Below are positions 41,539 to 51,919 of a DNA stretch of 64,000 nt, piece by piece; positions within the stretch are counted from its first letter, which is position 1; the number at the start of each line of letters is the position of its first letter. The position numbers were made by a program, and so were the translations under genes. Below the pieces are notes generated by a model. That model saw only the letters and a program-made list of their open reading frames with translations. It was not told the DNA's origin and did no database searches. Source of the DNA: an uncultured Mycoplasmatota bacterium (GTDB taxonomy: Bacteria; Bacillota_I; Bacilli_A; RF39; UBA660). Location: NCBI GenBank assembly GCA_900551455.1, contig URVV01000006.1:1-64000 (forward strand), read 5' to 3'.

Positions 41539-41601
41539 ATATATCACTTTCCTTTTAATAAATTATATTATACCACAATAAAAATAATTATTAACTAAAA
41601 A

Positions 41602-41609
41602 CATATAAT
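41602..41609 (+). promoter_or_regulatory. possible sigma-E-type -10 box before the SpoVB-like gene
   Basis: CATATAAT is close to the sigma-E -10 consensus CATACAAT; AAATAAT (41582-41588) is a fair -35 at 13 bases. It also fits a sigma-A TATAAT. It ends 5 bases before the ATG. Confidence 0.4.
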
Positions 41610-41614
41610 TTATT

Positions 41615-42901
41615 ATGAAAAATAAATTTATTAAATCAACAATCATATTGATTATTGGAGGATGTATTACTAAGATACTGGCAATGGTTATTAAGATATT
41701 TTTAACTAGGAGTATTGGAGATGATGGAATTGGCCTTTATATGATGATACTACCTACTTTTAATCTGTTTATTACTTTGTCGACGATGTCTTTATCTACT
41801 TCAATTAGTAAGGTTGTAGCTGAAGGAAAAAATGGAAAGAGAACGGTTTTATCACTTGTACCCGTTAGTGTTATTTATAATATTTTTTTGATGTTTTTGT
41901 TAATTATATTAACGCCTGTTATTTCTTTGAAATTATTAAATAATAAATTAACATATTATCCTATTATGGGAATTAGTTTTACTTTACCTTTTATATGCAT
42001 TTCTGGTATTTTAAAAGGATATTTTTATGGTAAGGAAAATATGATGCCTTATGTTATTTCAAATGTTATTGAACAATTAGTGAGACTTATATTTATTATT
42101 TTTCTTATTCCTAAGTTAATGGTTTATGGAATAGGGGTGGCTGCTCTGGGAGTGGTACTTATTAATATAATTAGTGAGGGAACTTCGATTATTTCTTTAA
42201 TTTTATTTATTCCTAATAAGAAGATTTGCTTAAGTGATTTAAAGATGGATAAGAATATTCTTAAGGATGTTTTAAATGTTTCTTTATCTTCTACAGGAAG
42301 TAGGTTAATTGGATCTATTTCTTACTTCTTAGAACCTATTATTCTTACTTATATACTTACTAAAGGGGGATATCAAAATAGTTATATAGTAATGGAATAT
42401 GGGGTTATTACGGGATATGTTTTTCCCCTTTTATTAATACCGTCATTTTTTACAATGGCAATATCAACTTCATTATTGCCAGTAATTTCTAGTAGTTATT
42501 CAAGGGGACATTTTAGGTATACGAAAAACAAATTGAAACAAGCAATATGGATTTCTTTAGGAATTGGATGTTTTTTTACTATAATATTTATGATTTTACC
42601 AGGAACACTTCTTAAGTTTATATATAATACGAGTAAAGGGGTTAATTATATTAGAATTGTAGCACCATTTTTCTTATTACATTATATACAGGGACCTTTA
42701 ACTTCATATTTACAGGCAGTTGATAGAGCTAAGAATGCTATGATGGGAACTTTGGTAGGAGCTATTATTAAGAATATTTTGTTATTGATATTACCAATAT
42801 TTATGGGAATATGGGGGTTTGTTATTGCTAGTTTGATTAATATTTTATATGTTACTATTCAACATATTTATTATGCAAAAAAATCTCTTGGTAATACCTA
42901 G
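41615..42901 (+). CDS. SpoVB/MurJ-like flippase (MOP superfamily)
   Basis: 428 residues, about 12 membrane helices. The N-terminus (STIILIIGGCITKILAMVIK, then LTRSIGDDGIGLYMMILP) and SISYFLEPIILTYIL are characteristic of SpoVB-type polysaccharide-biosynthesis proteins. SpoVB acts in spore cortex synthesis, and paralogues (YtgP/MurJ) flip lipid II, so either role is possible. It is shorter than Bacillus SpoVB (about 518). No ribosome site lies before the ATG and the -10-like box is 5 bases away, suggesting a leaderless mRNA. Terminator downstream. Confidence 0.75.
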   Translation: MKNKFIKSTIILIIGGCITKILAMVIKIFLTRSIGDDGIGLYMMILPTFNLFITLSTMSLSTSISKVVAEGKNGKRTVLSLVPVSVIYNIFLMFLLIILTPVISLKLLNNKLTYYPIMGISFTLPFICISGILKGYFYGKENMMPYVISNVIEQLVRLIFIIFLIPKLMVYGIGVAALGVVLINIISEGTSIISLILFIPNKKICLSDLKMDKNILKDVLNVSLSSTGSRLIGSISYFLEPIILTYILTKGGYQNSYIVMEYGVITGYVFPLLLIPSFFTMAISTSLLPVISSSYSRGHFRYTKNKLKQAIWISLGIGCFFTIIFMILPGTLLKFIYNTSKGVNYIRIVAPFFLLHYIQGPLTSYLQAVDRAKNAMMGTLVGAIIKNILLLILPIFMGIWGFVIASLINILYVTIQHIYYAKKSLGNT

Positions 42902-42934
42902 TAATAGAGTAATTAAAGATTATTGTTATTTAAA

Positions 42935-42986
42935 TAAAATGAGTAACTTTAAATTGAATTTTTGTTGATGGTGGTTACTCATTTTA
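42935..42986 (+). terminator. terminator after the SpoVB-like gene
   Basis: AAAATGAGTAAC/GTTACTCATTTT long-range stem with a 26-base loop. Confidence 0.7.
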
Positions 42987-43038
42987 TACTTCCTAGAACA
43001 AAATTTTAGATCTTTTGTAAGAAATAAGTAAAGTAAAA

Positions 43039-43067
43039 TTGCCAAGATGAGAGAGTTATGGTATATT
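43039..43067 (+). promoter_or_regulatory. promoter of the GT-C-like gene
   Basis: TTGCCA (43039-43044), 17-base spacer, TATATT (43062-43067); same boxes, spacer length and TATGG before the -10 as in the tRNA-Met promoter. Confidence 0.8.
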
Positions 43068-43085
43068 TAGAGTGGTGATAGGAGT

Positions 43086-44702
43086 ATGGGAAAAAGAAAA
43101 AAGAAAACAAATGATAAGAAATTGATGATAGATAATCAGGTTAATTTAAAGGAAGATAAAAATATTTCTTTAGATAAAATGAAAAAATATGGAAAAAGAT
43201 TTTCTTTATTATTTTTGATATGGATATGTATTTTTGCTATAGGACTAGTTAATAAGTCTTTACAAAATGATACTTTTTATACAATAAAAATTGGAAAGCT
43301 TATTCTTAATAATGGAATCGATATGATGGATCACTTTTCTTTTCATACGGGACTTAAGTATACTTATCCTCATTGGTTATATGATGTATTTATTTATGTT
43401 ATATACAAAATTGGGGGGTTAAGAGGATTATATTTATCTTCGATAGGAATATTTGGAGTACTTTTAATAATTGTGTTTAAGGTTAATAAAAAGATATGTG
43501 AAAAGACTGTTGTAGCAGCATTTGCAACTTTTATTTGTTCTTTGGCTATTAGTGGTTTTGTCACTGCTAGAGCACAGTTGGTTAGTTTTCTGCTTTTTGC
43601 TTTAGAAATTTATTTTATTGAAGATTTTCTTAAAAATAAGAAAAAGAGTGATGTTGTTGGTTTATTTATAATTTCATTGCTTTTATGTAATATTCACGTT
43701 GCAGTTTGGCCTTTTTATTTTATTATCTACCTACCCTATTTGGCTGAATATATAATTAGTTTTATTTGGAGTAAGATTAGGTTTAAAAAAGATAATAAGT
43801 TTTATAACTTTATTAACTCCAAGTTTGTTTTTGAAAGAAATAAGAATATTAAATATCTATTTATTATAATGATTTTTAGTTTGTTAACTGGATTTATTAC
43901 TCCGATTGGAGATACACCATTTACTTATTTAATAAAAACTATGATGGGAAACTCACAAAGTTATATTCAAGAACATCATATGATTAGTTGGAAAGAGAGT
44001 CCTTTTACAATTATTATTGCCGGGGAAACAATATTTTTAGTTTTGATTTCTAAGGTTAAATTGAGAGACTTTTTTATGATATCGGGATTGGTTTTGATGT
44101 CAATTGTTTCGATTAGACATTTATCTTTGTTGTCTTTAATAGGAACTATTTGTTTTGGAAGAGTATTTGCAATGTTTTTGAATGATTATAATTTTGATGT
44201 AGATAAGATGCTATTGCCATTCTTTTATAAGAGAAAAATTGTAATAATTAGTTTTGCTTTAGTGATTATAATTACAGGAGTGGGTTTATATTTTCATTTA
44301 AGAGATAATTATGTAGAAGAAGATTTTTATCCAGTAGAAGCTGTTAAATATCTTAAGGAAAATGAGGATATTAGTAAAATGCGAATATTTAATGATTATA
44401 ATTTTGGTAGTTATCTTTTATATAATGATATTCCTGTGTTTATTGATTCTAGAGCGGATTTATATACAAAGGAATTTAGTGGATTTGATTATGATATTTT
44501 AGATGATTATCACTTTATTATGAATAATTATCAAGAAAAATTTGATTTTTATGGAATAACTCATATACTTGTTTATAAGGAAGAAAATTCTTTGTATCAG
44601 GTTCTTAAGAGTAATAGTGATTATAAATTATTGTATGAGGATGATTATTTTGTATTGTATAAGAAGATTGGCGATTCGGGATTACGGGTTACTTTTGGAT
44701 AG
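43086..44702 (+). CDS. polytopic GT-C-like membrane protein
   Basis: 538 residues. A basic cytoplasmic start of ~38 residues, about 11 membrane helices and a C-terminal soluble domain of ~130 residues (YPVEAVKYLKENEDI, FNDYNFGSYLLYND, VFIDSRADLY). The first extracellular loop NDTFYTIKIGKLIL...MMDHFSFHTG...PHWLYD resembles a widespread family of GT-C-fold membrane proteins with DTFWH...D.FS...W motifs, which may transfer sugars from lipid carriers. Enzyme activity is not shown by the sequence. Monocistronic, ATAGGAG site, good promoter and bidirectional terminator. Confidence 0.7.
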   Translation: MGKRKKKTNDKKLMIDNQVNLKEDKNISLDKMKKYGKRFSLLFLIWICIFAIGLVNKSLQNDTFYTIKIGKLILNNGIDMMDHFSFHTGLKYTYPHWLYDVFIYVIYKIGGLRGLYLSSIGIFGVLLIIVFKVNKKICEKTVVAAFATFICSLAISGFVTARAQLVSFLLFALEIYFIEDFLKNKKKSDVVGLFIISLLLCNIHVAVWPFYFIIYLPYLAEYIISFIWSKIRFKKDNKFYNFINSKFVFERNKNIKYLFIIMIFSLLTGFITPIGDTPFTYLIKTMMGNSQSYIQEHHMISWKESPFTIIIAGETIFLVLISKVKLRDFFMISGLVLMSIVSIRHLSLLSLIGTICFGRVFAMFLNDYNFDVDKMLLPFFYKRKIVIISFALVIIITGVGLYFHLRDNYVEEDFYPVEAVKYLKENEDISKMRIFNDYNFGSYLLYNDIPVFIDSRADLYTKEFSGFDYDILDDYHFIMNNYQEKFDFYGITHILVYKEENSLYQVLKSNSDYKLLYEDDYFVLYKKIGDSGLRVTFG

Positions 44703-44767
44703 AAAAAACTATAAGTTTTTATAAATGCCTACCTTATGGGGCATTTCATTTAAGCTTATAGTTTTTT
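44703..44767. terminator. bidirectional terminator between the GT-C-like and 344-residue genes
   Basis: AAAAAACTATAAG/CTTATAGTTTTTT outer stem with an inner AAATGCC/GGGCATTT hairpin. The stop codon of the minus-strand gene is inside one arm. Confidence 0.85.
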
Positions 44768-45790
44768 TGGGGGAATAAGTGAATAAATGCGGATTTTATT
44801 TAAAGAATTGTGATGTTCTTTAAAACAATTTAATAAAAGGGCTTCAGAGATGTGGCTATTAGGACATAGTTTAAGGTATTCTTCATTTGTAAATGTTTCA
44901 ATTAATGTGTTGTAATAACCTTCTTTTAAATCATTGCGCATTAAGAGGATAGATGATTTTATTTGACATTGACTTATTAATGATAGTAGATAGTTAGTTT
45001 TATCATTGTATTCAATGTCTGTTGTCAAAAGAAGATATGGGTACTCTTTATCAAAGTTGTTTGAAGCAATAATATCTTTTCGGCGATTGTATTCTTCTTC
45101 AGATAGACACATATAGTCAGCATAGGTTTTGGAAGTGATATTTAATTCATCAAAGTTAAAGTTATAACTTATTGCTTCTTTAGTGAGGGTTCTGTTTACA
45201 AATAATAAATTATATTTGACTTTTATTAAATCTTTTCTTATTGATTGATGATCTTTATTTTTGATACATTCTTCTAAATAATATAACGTAGCTATTAAAT
45301 AGTCTTTTTCGATAGTTAAATGAAGAGTATTATTGTTATTTAATTCTTCCAGATAATCTTCAGTTAGACTTTCTTTAGAAGATGTGGTTATAATGTCTGT
45401 GAGAATACTGGATTGTTTAATAATTTCATTAAGGGAAAAGATTACTCTTTTTGAAATTAAGTTTGATGAGGTACTTTCTATTAGATCTTTTGTAGTTTCT
45501 TTTATATTGGTATTAAATTTAGTATTTGAATCTATATAAGTTTTTATAGTTATAGCTATGATGGAATCCATTTTTTGATATATTGTGTTTTCCATAGAGG
45601 TAATTCTCTTTAAATAAGATAATGTTTGGGGATAGTCAGGGGTATTGTTATGTTTATTTATTTCTAAGGTAGCTAATCTTCGATATGTTGTCATAATTTT
45701 ACTGGTAATATCAAATAGTTCATCTACGAGAAAAGATACTATTTCAAGATCTTCAGGATTTATTTCAAAGCCAAAGGCAAATGGTTCCAT
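44756..45790 (-). CDS. helical cytoplasmic protein, unknown
   Basis: 344 residues, not recognised. No membrane or signal sequence; almost entirely alpha-helical with many Ser, Thr, Ile and Lys. The N-terminal half has a run of amphipathic helices (VDELFDITSKIMTTYRRLA, MENTIYQKMDSIIAI) suited to bundling; the C-terminal third is more mixed. An AAAGGAGG site and an excellent promoter precede it, so it is likely well expressed. Monocistronic. Confidence 0.55.
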   Translation of the reverse strand: MEPFAFGFEINPEDLEIVSFLVDELFDITSKIMTTYRRLATLEINKHNNTPDYPQTLSYLKRITSMENTIYQKMDSIIAITIKTYIDSNTKFNTNIKETTKDLIESTSSNLISKRVIFSLNEIIKQSSILTDIITTSSKESLTEDYLEELNNNNTLHLTIEKDYLIATLYYLEECIKNKDHQSIRKDLIKVKYNLLFVNRTLTKEAISYNFNFDELNITSKTYADYMCLSEEEYNRRKDIIASNNFDKEYPYLLLTTDIEYNDKTNYLLSLISQCQIKSSILLMRNDLKEGYYNTLIETFTNEEYLKLCPNSHISEALLLNCFKEHHNSLNKIRIYSLIPPKKL

Positions 45791-45815
45791 AGGATTCCTC
45801 CTTTTAGTTGGCTAT

Positions 45816-45844
45816 ATTGTAACATACGGGGATTTTTTTGTAAA
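45816..45844 (-). promoter_or_regulatory. promoter of the 344-residue gene
   Basis: TTTACA (45844-45839), 17-base spacer, TACAAT (45821-45816) with an extended TGT. The -35 box begins in the T tail of the preceding terminator. Confidence 0.8.
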
Positions 45845-45868
45845 GAAAAACCTCGGAATAATCCGAGG
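45845..45868 (-). terminator. terminator after the lipoprotein gene
   Basis: CCTCGGA/TCCGAGG stem, 4-base loop, T run on the minus strand. Confidence 0.88.
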
Positions 45869-45909
45869 AATTATATTTGTTCTTATTTTATATAAAAGTT
45901 TTCTATTTT

Positions 45910-46464
45910 TTAGTTAGTCAATAAAATTATTGGGATATCACTTTTTTCTATCCTTTCAATTTTCTTTAAATCAGGTGTTATTCTTGCATAATATTCTTTT
46001 TTATTATTTACGCAATAATAATTATAATAAATATACTTATTGTCTTTTCCGTAAATTTTTTTCATATTAGTATTGGTGCTACAAAGTTCATCATCATCTG
46101 TTTTGGTAATTTTATCATTTGATTGATATAATTCTTTGCCTGTATCGACATCATATGCTGTAATATCATAATGTATTAAATAAAATTTATCGTTATCCCA
46201 TAAGATATGATGATTTTCTATTGCTAGATTGCTTGAAGTAGGCAGATTGTATAATTTTTCATATTCATTATACTCTTTTATTTTATACATAGAGTATTGA
46301 TTTGTTTCACTCATCGTATTGGTTAATGCTATTACATAATCATTTTCACTATCTGAAATAATGTTTAGTTGATTTTTATAAAAAGTTTGTTTTTGTTTAC
46401 TGCAACCAATTGTTACGAAACATAATAACATTATTGAAATTATAGTAATTTTTTTATTTTTCAT
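45910..46464 (-). CDS. predicted lipoprotein, unknown
   Basis: 184 residues. The N-terminus MKNKKITIISIMLLCFVTIGC fits a lipoprotein signal with Cys near residue 21. The mature part is beta-rich (repeated strand-turn units such as NHHILWDNDKFYLIHYD and NKYIYYNYYCV), perhaps a small propeller-like or sensor domain. AAAGGATAT ribosome site, single-gene unit. Family not recognised. Confidence 0.65.
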   Translation of the reverse strand: MKNKKITIISIMLLCFVTIGCSKQKQTFYKNQLNIISDSENDYVIALTNTMSETNQYSMYKIKEYNEYEKLYNLPTSSNLAIENHHILWDNDKFYLIHYDITAYDVDTGKELYQSNDKITKTDDDELCSTNTNMKKIYGKDNKYIYYNYYCVNNKKEYYARITPDLKKIERIEKSDIPIILLTN

Positions 46465-46502
46465 TCTTTATATCCTTTCTATAAATTACTTTTATTAGTA
46501 GT

Positions 46503-46511
46503 ATTATATCA
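46503..46511 (-). promoter_or_regulatory. extended -10 promoter of the lipoprotein gene
   Basis: TGATATAAT on the minus strand (46511-46503); no good -35 box. Confidence 0.5.
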
Positions 46512-46567
46512 TATCTTGAAAAATATTAATAATGGGGATTAATATATTAGATAGAATTAGAAATATA

Positions 46568-46593
46568 TAAAAAAATAGATATTTCTATCTATT
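46568..46593 (-). terminator. terminator after tRNA-Met
   Basis: AATAGATA/TATCTATT stem followed by a T run on the minus strand, 13 bases behind the CCA end. Confidence 0.8.
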
Positions 46594-46605
46594 ATTACTT
46601 CATAA

Positions 46606-46682
46606 TGGTAGCGACGGAGGGGGTCGAACCCACGACCTATCGGGTATGAACCGATCGCTCTAGCCAACTGAGCTACATCGCC
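46606..46682 (-). tRNA. tRNA-Met (CAT), elongator type
   Basis: 77 nt including an encoded CCA. Acceptor GGCGATG pairs with CGTCGCT (G1-U72 closing pair), D stem GCTC/GAGC, anticodon stem ATCGG/CCGAT around loop TTCATAC, T arm GTGGG/CCCCC-type with TTCGA. The paired first base and lack of three G-C pairs below the anticodon argue against initiator tRNA. It closely resembles Bacillus elongator tRNA-Met, so tRNA-Ile(CAT) is less likely. Stand-alone gene. Confidence 0.93.
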
Positions 46683-46700
46683 ATAATCACAAGCATTATT

Positions 46701-46729
46701 AATATACCATAAAAGATAATGTTTGGCAA
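46701..46729 (-). promoter_or_regulatory. promoter of tRNA-Met
   Basis: TTGCCA (46729-46724), 17-base spacer, TATATT (46706-46701), about 19 bases before the mature 5' end. Confidence 0.85.
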
Positions 46730-46760
46730 GTAAATAAGAATATTTTTTTAAAAAATATTT

Positions 46761-46789
46761 AAAAAGTCATACTTTATAGGTATGACTTT
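46761..46789 (-). terminator. terminator at the end of the 145-residue gene
   Basis: AAAGTCATAC/GTATGACTTT stem; the stop at 46774 lies in the loop, with a short T run after it. Confidence 0.8.
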
Positions 46790-47211
46790 AAAAGTTCGAT
46801 GTTTTCTTCGCCAAATTTTTTAAGTTCTTTAGCTAAGTGAATAATATTTTTGTCGGCTTCATTTTTATATTTATCAATTAGTTTATCTATATCAATGTTT
46901 CCCATTGTAAATCCTCTTATTAACATATCTGCTATTTTAGCGTCACTGTTATCTTTCATAAATTCCATAGAGATACCAATGGATGAAGATATTTTGGCAA
47001 TGATATTAGTTCTTTTTGGAGATATTTTATTTTTCTTTAAAAGATTTTGACTCTTTTTTAAAAAACCTTCATACCCTTTTAGTTGTTTTTCTACTGTTGT
47101 TTTAATTTTATTATCTGATTTATTTAAGAGATTAATTAATTGGGTAGTTGATTTTACACCCATTTCAGCATTTTGGTAAATATATAATAATAATTCACTA
47201 TTCTGATTCAT
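46774..47211 (-). CDS. four-helix-bundle-type protein, unknown
   Basis: 145 residues, soluble and predicted all-helical. The opening ELLLYIYQNAEMGVKSTTQLINL and later KQLKGYEGFLKKSQNLL resemble small ferritin-like or DUF2383-type bundle proteins, but no metal-binding Glu/His pattern is visible, so no catalytic role is assigned. GGTGAT ribosome site. Monocistronic between tRNA-Met and the M29 aminopeptidase. Confidence 0.6.
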   Translation of the reverse strand: MNQNSELLLYIYQNAEMGVKSTTQLINLLNKSDNKIKTTVEKQLKGYEGFLKKSQNLLKKNKISPKRTNIIAKISSSIGISMEFMKDNSDAKIADMLIRGFTMGNIDIDKLIDKYKNEADKNIIHLAKELKKFGEENIELLKSYL

Positions 47212-47253
47212 TTTATCACCAGTAATATTATTTACAAATTATATATAAGTATA

Positions 47254-47292
47254 CAAAAAAAAGATGGATTATATTGAAAAATTTCCATCTTT
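47254..47292 (-). terminator. terminator at the end of the aminopeptidase gene
   Basis: AAAGATGGA/TCCATCTTT arms with T run; the stop codon at 47269 is in the loop. Confidence 0.85.
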
Positions 47293-48486
47293 AAATAATT
47301 GAATTTTTTCGTTATTATATGTTGTGGCAATAATAGTGAGATCTTTAGTACCTATCATAATATCAACGTGATTATTTGATTTGTTGTATCCAGATTGTTC
47401 TAATTGTGAATTTGTTAATTTATGACCATTAGTTAAACATTCTTTAAATCCTCGACCTAATGCGATATGACAAGAAGCATTTTCATCATATAATGTTTCA
47501 TAAAATAGAATATTAGTAGTGGAAATTCTAGAATTATATGGAACTAAGGCAACTTCTCCTAAAAGGGAAGATTCTTCATCATACTCTAAGATATTTTTTA
47601 ATTCCTCTTTTCCAGTCTTGGCATCATAGTTAATAACTTTTCCATTTTTGAATTCTAACATAATTCCGGTAATTACTATTCCTGAATGAACTAATGGTTT
47701 TGAGCAATAGACAATACCAGTAGTTTTATATTTGTTTGGGGTAGTAAAAACTTCTTCAGTGGGAATATTTACAATTGGTTCTTGGCCATTAATGATACTT
47801 GATCCACCACACCAGATAGCTTGATAAGGTAGTTCAATGGTTAAATTTGTACCTAGTGAGTTGGTGTAATGTAATGTTTTAATATTTAAATTGTTTAACT
47901 GATGACAGTGATTTTTGCAATTTAACATTTTTTCTTCCCACATAGAAATTGGATCTTTTTCGTTTATCATACATATATCAAATATTAAATTCCATAATTC
48001 TTCAGTAGGATTTGAAGACTTTGGAAATAGTAAATGTCCCCACTCTTCTGTTGAGACAGCGGCAATACACCAACTAATCTGATTATTTTCTTGCAATTTA
48101 CGATAGTGACTGCGAGTGCTTAATGAAGTTGAAGATGCTATTTTTAATTTGTTAGTTTGGATGTCATCCATTATATTATCATTTGAAGATATTAGAAAGA
48201 GAAAAGCAGCATTTTTTTTAGCATATACATCGTGAATTTCTTTATTCCAAAATAAACTTTTTTTAATATCTTTTTCATCATAGTATTTTAATTGAGTATG
48301 TTTTAATTCGTCATCATACCAGTCGTAATAAATATCTTTTACTCCAAGTTGACAAGCGATGGTAGTTAGGACTCTGATGAAATCAATAGTAGTTATGGGA
48401 GCATTAATAACTAGTGGTTGATTTTCATTAATACATAAACCTTTAGTTAATAGCAATTTAGCATATTTATAGTATTTTTCTTGCAT
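47269..48486 (-). CDS. M29-family metallo-aminopeptidase
   Basis: 405 residues. Thermophilic-aminopeptidase family (AmpS/PepS/aminopeptidase T) with a two-metal site. Visible family motifs are EEVFTTPNKYKTTG (metal Glu), LGEVALVPYNSRIS, CHIALGRGF (metal His) and NNHVDIMIG (metal His/Asp) near the C-terminus. It probably trims cytoplasmic peptides. It follows ligA by 9 bases and is likely co-transcribed with it. Confidence 0.9.
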   Translation of the reverse strand: MQEKYYKYAKLLLTKGLCINENQPLVINAPITTIDFIRVLTTIACQLGVKDIYYDWYDDELKHTQLKYYDEKDIKKSLFWNKEIHDVYAKKNAAFLFLISSNDNIMDDIQTNKLKIASSTSLSTRSHYRKLQENNQISWCIAAVSTEEWGHLLFPKSSNPTEELWNLIFDICMINEKDPISMWEEKMLNCKNHCHQLNNLNIKTLHYTNSLGTNLTIELPYQAIWCGGSSIINGQEPIVNIPTEEVFTTPNKYKTTGIVYCSKPLVHSGIVITGIMLEFKNGKVINYDAKTGKEELKNILEYDEESSLLGEVALVPYNSRISTTNILFYETLYDENASCHIALGRGFKECLTNGHKLTNSQLEQSGYNKSNNHVDIMIGTKDLTIIATTYNNEKIQLFKDGNFSI

Positions 48487-48495
48487 ATTTTACCT

Positions 48496-50521
<2,026 letters not shown>

Positions 50522-50532
50522 TCATTATATAT

Positions 50533-50541
50533 ATTATAACA
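50533..50541 (-). promoter_or_regulatory. extended -10 promoter of ligA
   Basis: TGTTATAAT on the minus strand (50541-50533), 42 bases before the chosen start; weak -35. Confidence 0.5.
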
Positions 50542-50579
50542 AAGTTTTAGTAGTTTTGCTTAAAATACGTTTAAAATTT

Positions 50580-50628
50580 AAAAAAATTCACCTTAAGATG
50601 GAATTTATCTTAAATAGTGAATTTTTTT
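50580..50628 (-). terminator. terminator after the 253-residue gene
   Basis: AAAAAAATTCAC/GTGAATTTTTTT outer arms with an inner TTAAGAT/ATCTTAA stem. Confidence 0.85.
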
Positions 50629-50635
50629 GATAATA

Positions 50636-51397
50636 TTATTTGTTATTAATTATTTCTTCATATTCATAATTTGTTTTATTGATTTTATATTTAGCTACAG
50701 TATCAAGGGTATTTGTACATTTACCTGTCCATTTATCAAAGTAGTACCAACCTTGTTTAGGGTTGCTGACTTTATTTATGTTAATATAAAAATATTTTTC
50801 GTCTTCTGAATATCCAATACAGATATTTTCTTTTGTTAGAGAGAATTTATTTTCCATATATCCATACATACCTTCTGATTCACTGATATTTAGTTTTTTC
50901 TTTAAATATCTAGAATAAGCATTAAAGTTTAGAGAATTTATTAGTTTATCTAATGATATGCCTTGAGAGTCATTGTCGTTAGTTAGATTAAACCAAACGT
51001 CTCCTTCTAGAATACGATTAAAATCGTTAGAGATATTTGTGTAGTAGCCAACATTATCATTGTCTTTAAAATTACAAATATATGTATTATCGGATTCTTC
51101 ACATATTATAGATGAGTTAAATTTTAATATATTAAAAGTATTTTGATATATAGTGAAGGTAATTTTAGTGGCTTTTTCAAGATCAGAAATAGTATTGTCA
51201 TTTTTTATTAAGTCTATTTGTTTGACAATATCTTTTTGTTCTTCTTTTATATTGGAATTGTTTTTAGGGGTATTGTTATCTTTGTTATCGTTAAATTCTT
51301 GATTGGAATGATTGGTTCCGATAATAAATCCAAGATATCCACAAGCAAGTAAGGAAATAATTATTATAATTGTTATTACCATATTTTTTTTATTCAT
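50636..51397 (-). CDS. membrane-anchored extracellular protein, unknown
   Basis: 253 residues. An N-terminal membrane helix (about 5-27) is followed by an Asn/Lys/Asp-rich linker (28-58) and a mixed alpha/beta extracellular domain with a Cys pair (ICEESDNTYICN) and a later WYYFDKWTGKC segment. A lipobox is not evident. AAAGGTGAATT ribosome site. Single-gene unit between the ribosomal operon and ligA. Family not recognised. Confidence 0.6.
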   Translation of the reverse strand: MNKKNMVITIIIIISLLACGYLGFIIGTNHSNQEFNDNKDNNTPKNNSNIKEEQKDIVKQIDLIKNDNTISDLEKATKITFTIYQNTFNILKFNSSIICEESDNTYICNFKDNDNVGYYTNISNDFNRILEGDVWFNLTNDNDSQGISLDKLINSLNFNAYSRYLKKKLNISESEGMYGYMENKFSLTKENICIGYSEDEKYFYININKVSNPKQGWYYFDKWTGKCTNTLDTVAKYKINKTNYEYEEIINNK

Positions 51398-51429
51398 AAT
51401 TCACCTTTTAACTTTCTATTTATAGTTTA

Positions 51430-51458
51430 ATTATACATTAATATATGATAAATGACAA
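51430..51458 (-). promoter_or_regulatory. promoter of the 253-residue gene
   Basis: TTGTCA (51458-51453), 17-base spacer, TATAAT (51435-51430). Confidence 0.8.
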
Positions 51459-51504
51459 TAATTAATATGCAATAATGATGTAAATATTAATACTCTCATA
51501 TTTA

Positions 51505-51549
51505 GTAAAAAAAATAATATATGAGGTGTAGTAGTTCATATATTATTTT
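51505..51549 (-). terminator. terminator of the S10-spc-alpha operon
   Basis: AAAATAATATATGA/TCATATATTATTTT stem downstream of rplQ, T run on the minus strand. Confidence 0.8.
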
Positions 51550-51560
51550 ATTTTTTATAG

Positions 51561-51902
51561 TTAAACTAATTCTAAGATAACTTGTAGAGCGTTATCTCCT
51601 TTTCTTTCTTTGTATTTAGTAATTCTTGTATATCCACCATTTCTTTCTTTATAACGTGGTGCTATTTCGTTAAATACTTTTGATACACAAGCTTCATCGT
51701 TATGTAAGAAAGCTAGGGCTAATCTACGTGATACTAATGATCCGTTTTTGCCATATGTTACCATTTTATCAAAGCATTTTCTTACTTCTTTTGCTCTATC
51801 TTCAGTAGTAACGATTTTTTCGTTTATAATTAGTTGTTTTGTTAATGTTGCTAACATACTTCTTCTGTGTTTATTGTCTCTTCCTAATTTTCTGTATGCC
51901 AT
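51561..51902 (-). CDS. rplQ: 50S ribosomal protein L17
   Basis: 113 residues, typical length. [19 protein letters not shown] and the central [23 protein letters not shown] are diagnostic. L17 sits near the peptide exit tunnel. Last gene of the long ribosomal operon, 17 bases after rpoA, followed by the operon terminator. GGAGGAAC ribosome site. Confidence 0.97.
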   Translation of the reverse strand: MAYRKLGRDNKHRRSMLATLTKQLIINEKIVTTEDRAKEVRKCFDKMVTYGKNGSLVSRRLALAFLHNDEACVSKVFNEIAPRYKERNGGYTRITKYKERKGDNALQVILELV

Positions 51903-51919
51903 TATATGTTCCTCCTTTT

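Noticed and set aside
46606..46682. tRNA with CAT anticodon as initiator tRNA-fMet
   Set aside because: The first base pairs in the acceptor stem and the anticodon stem lacks the three G-C pairs of initiators; the sequence resembles elongator tRNA-Met.
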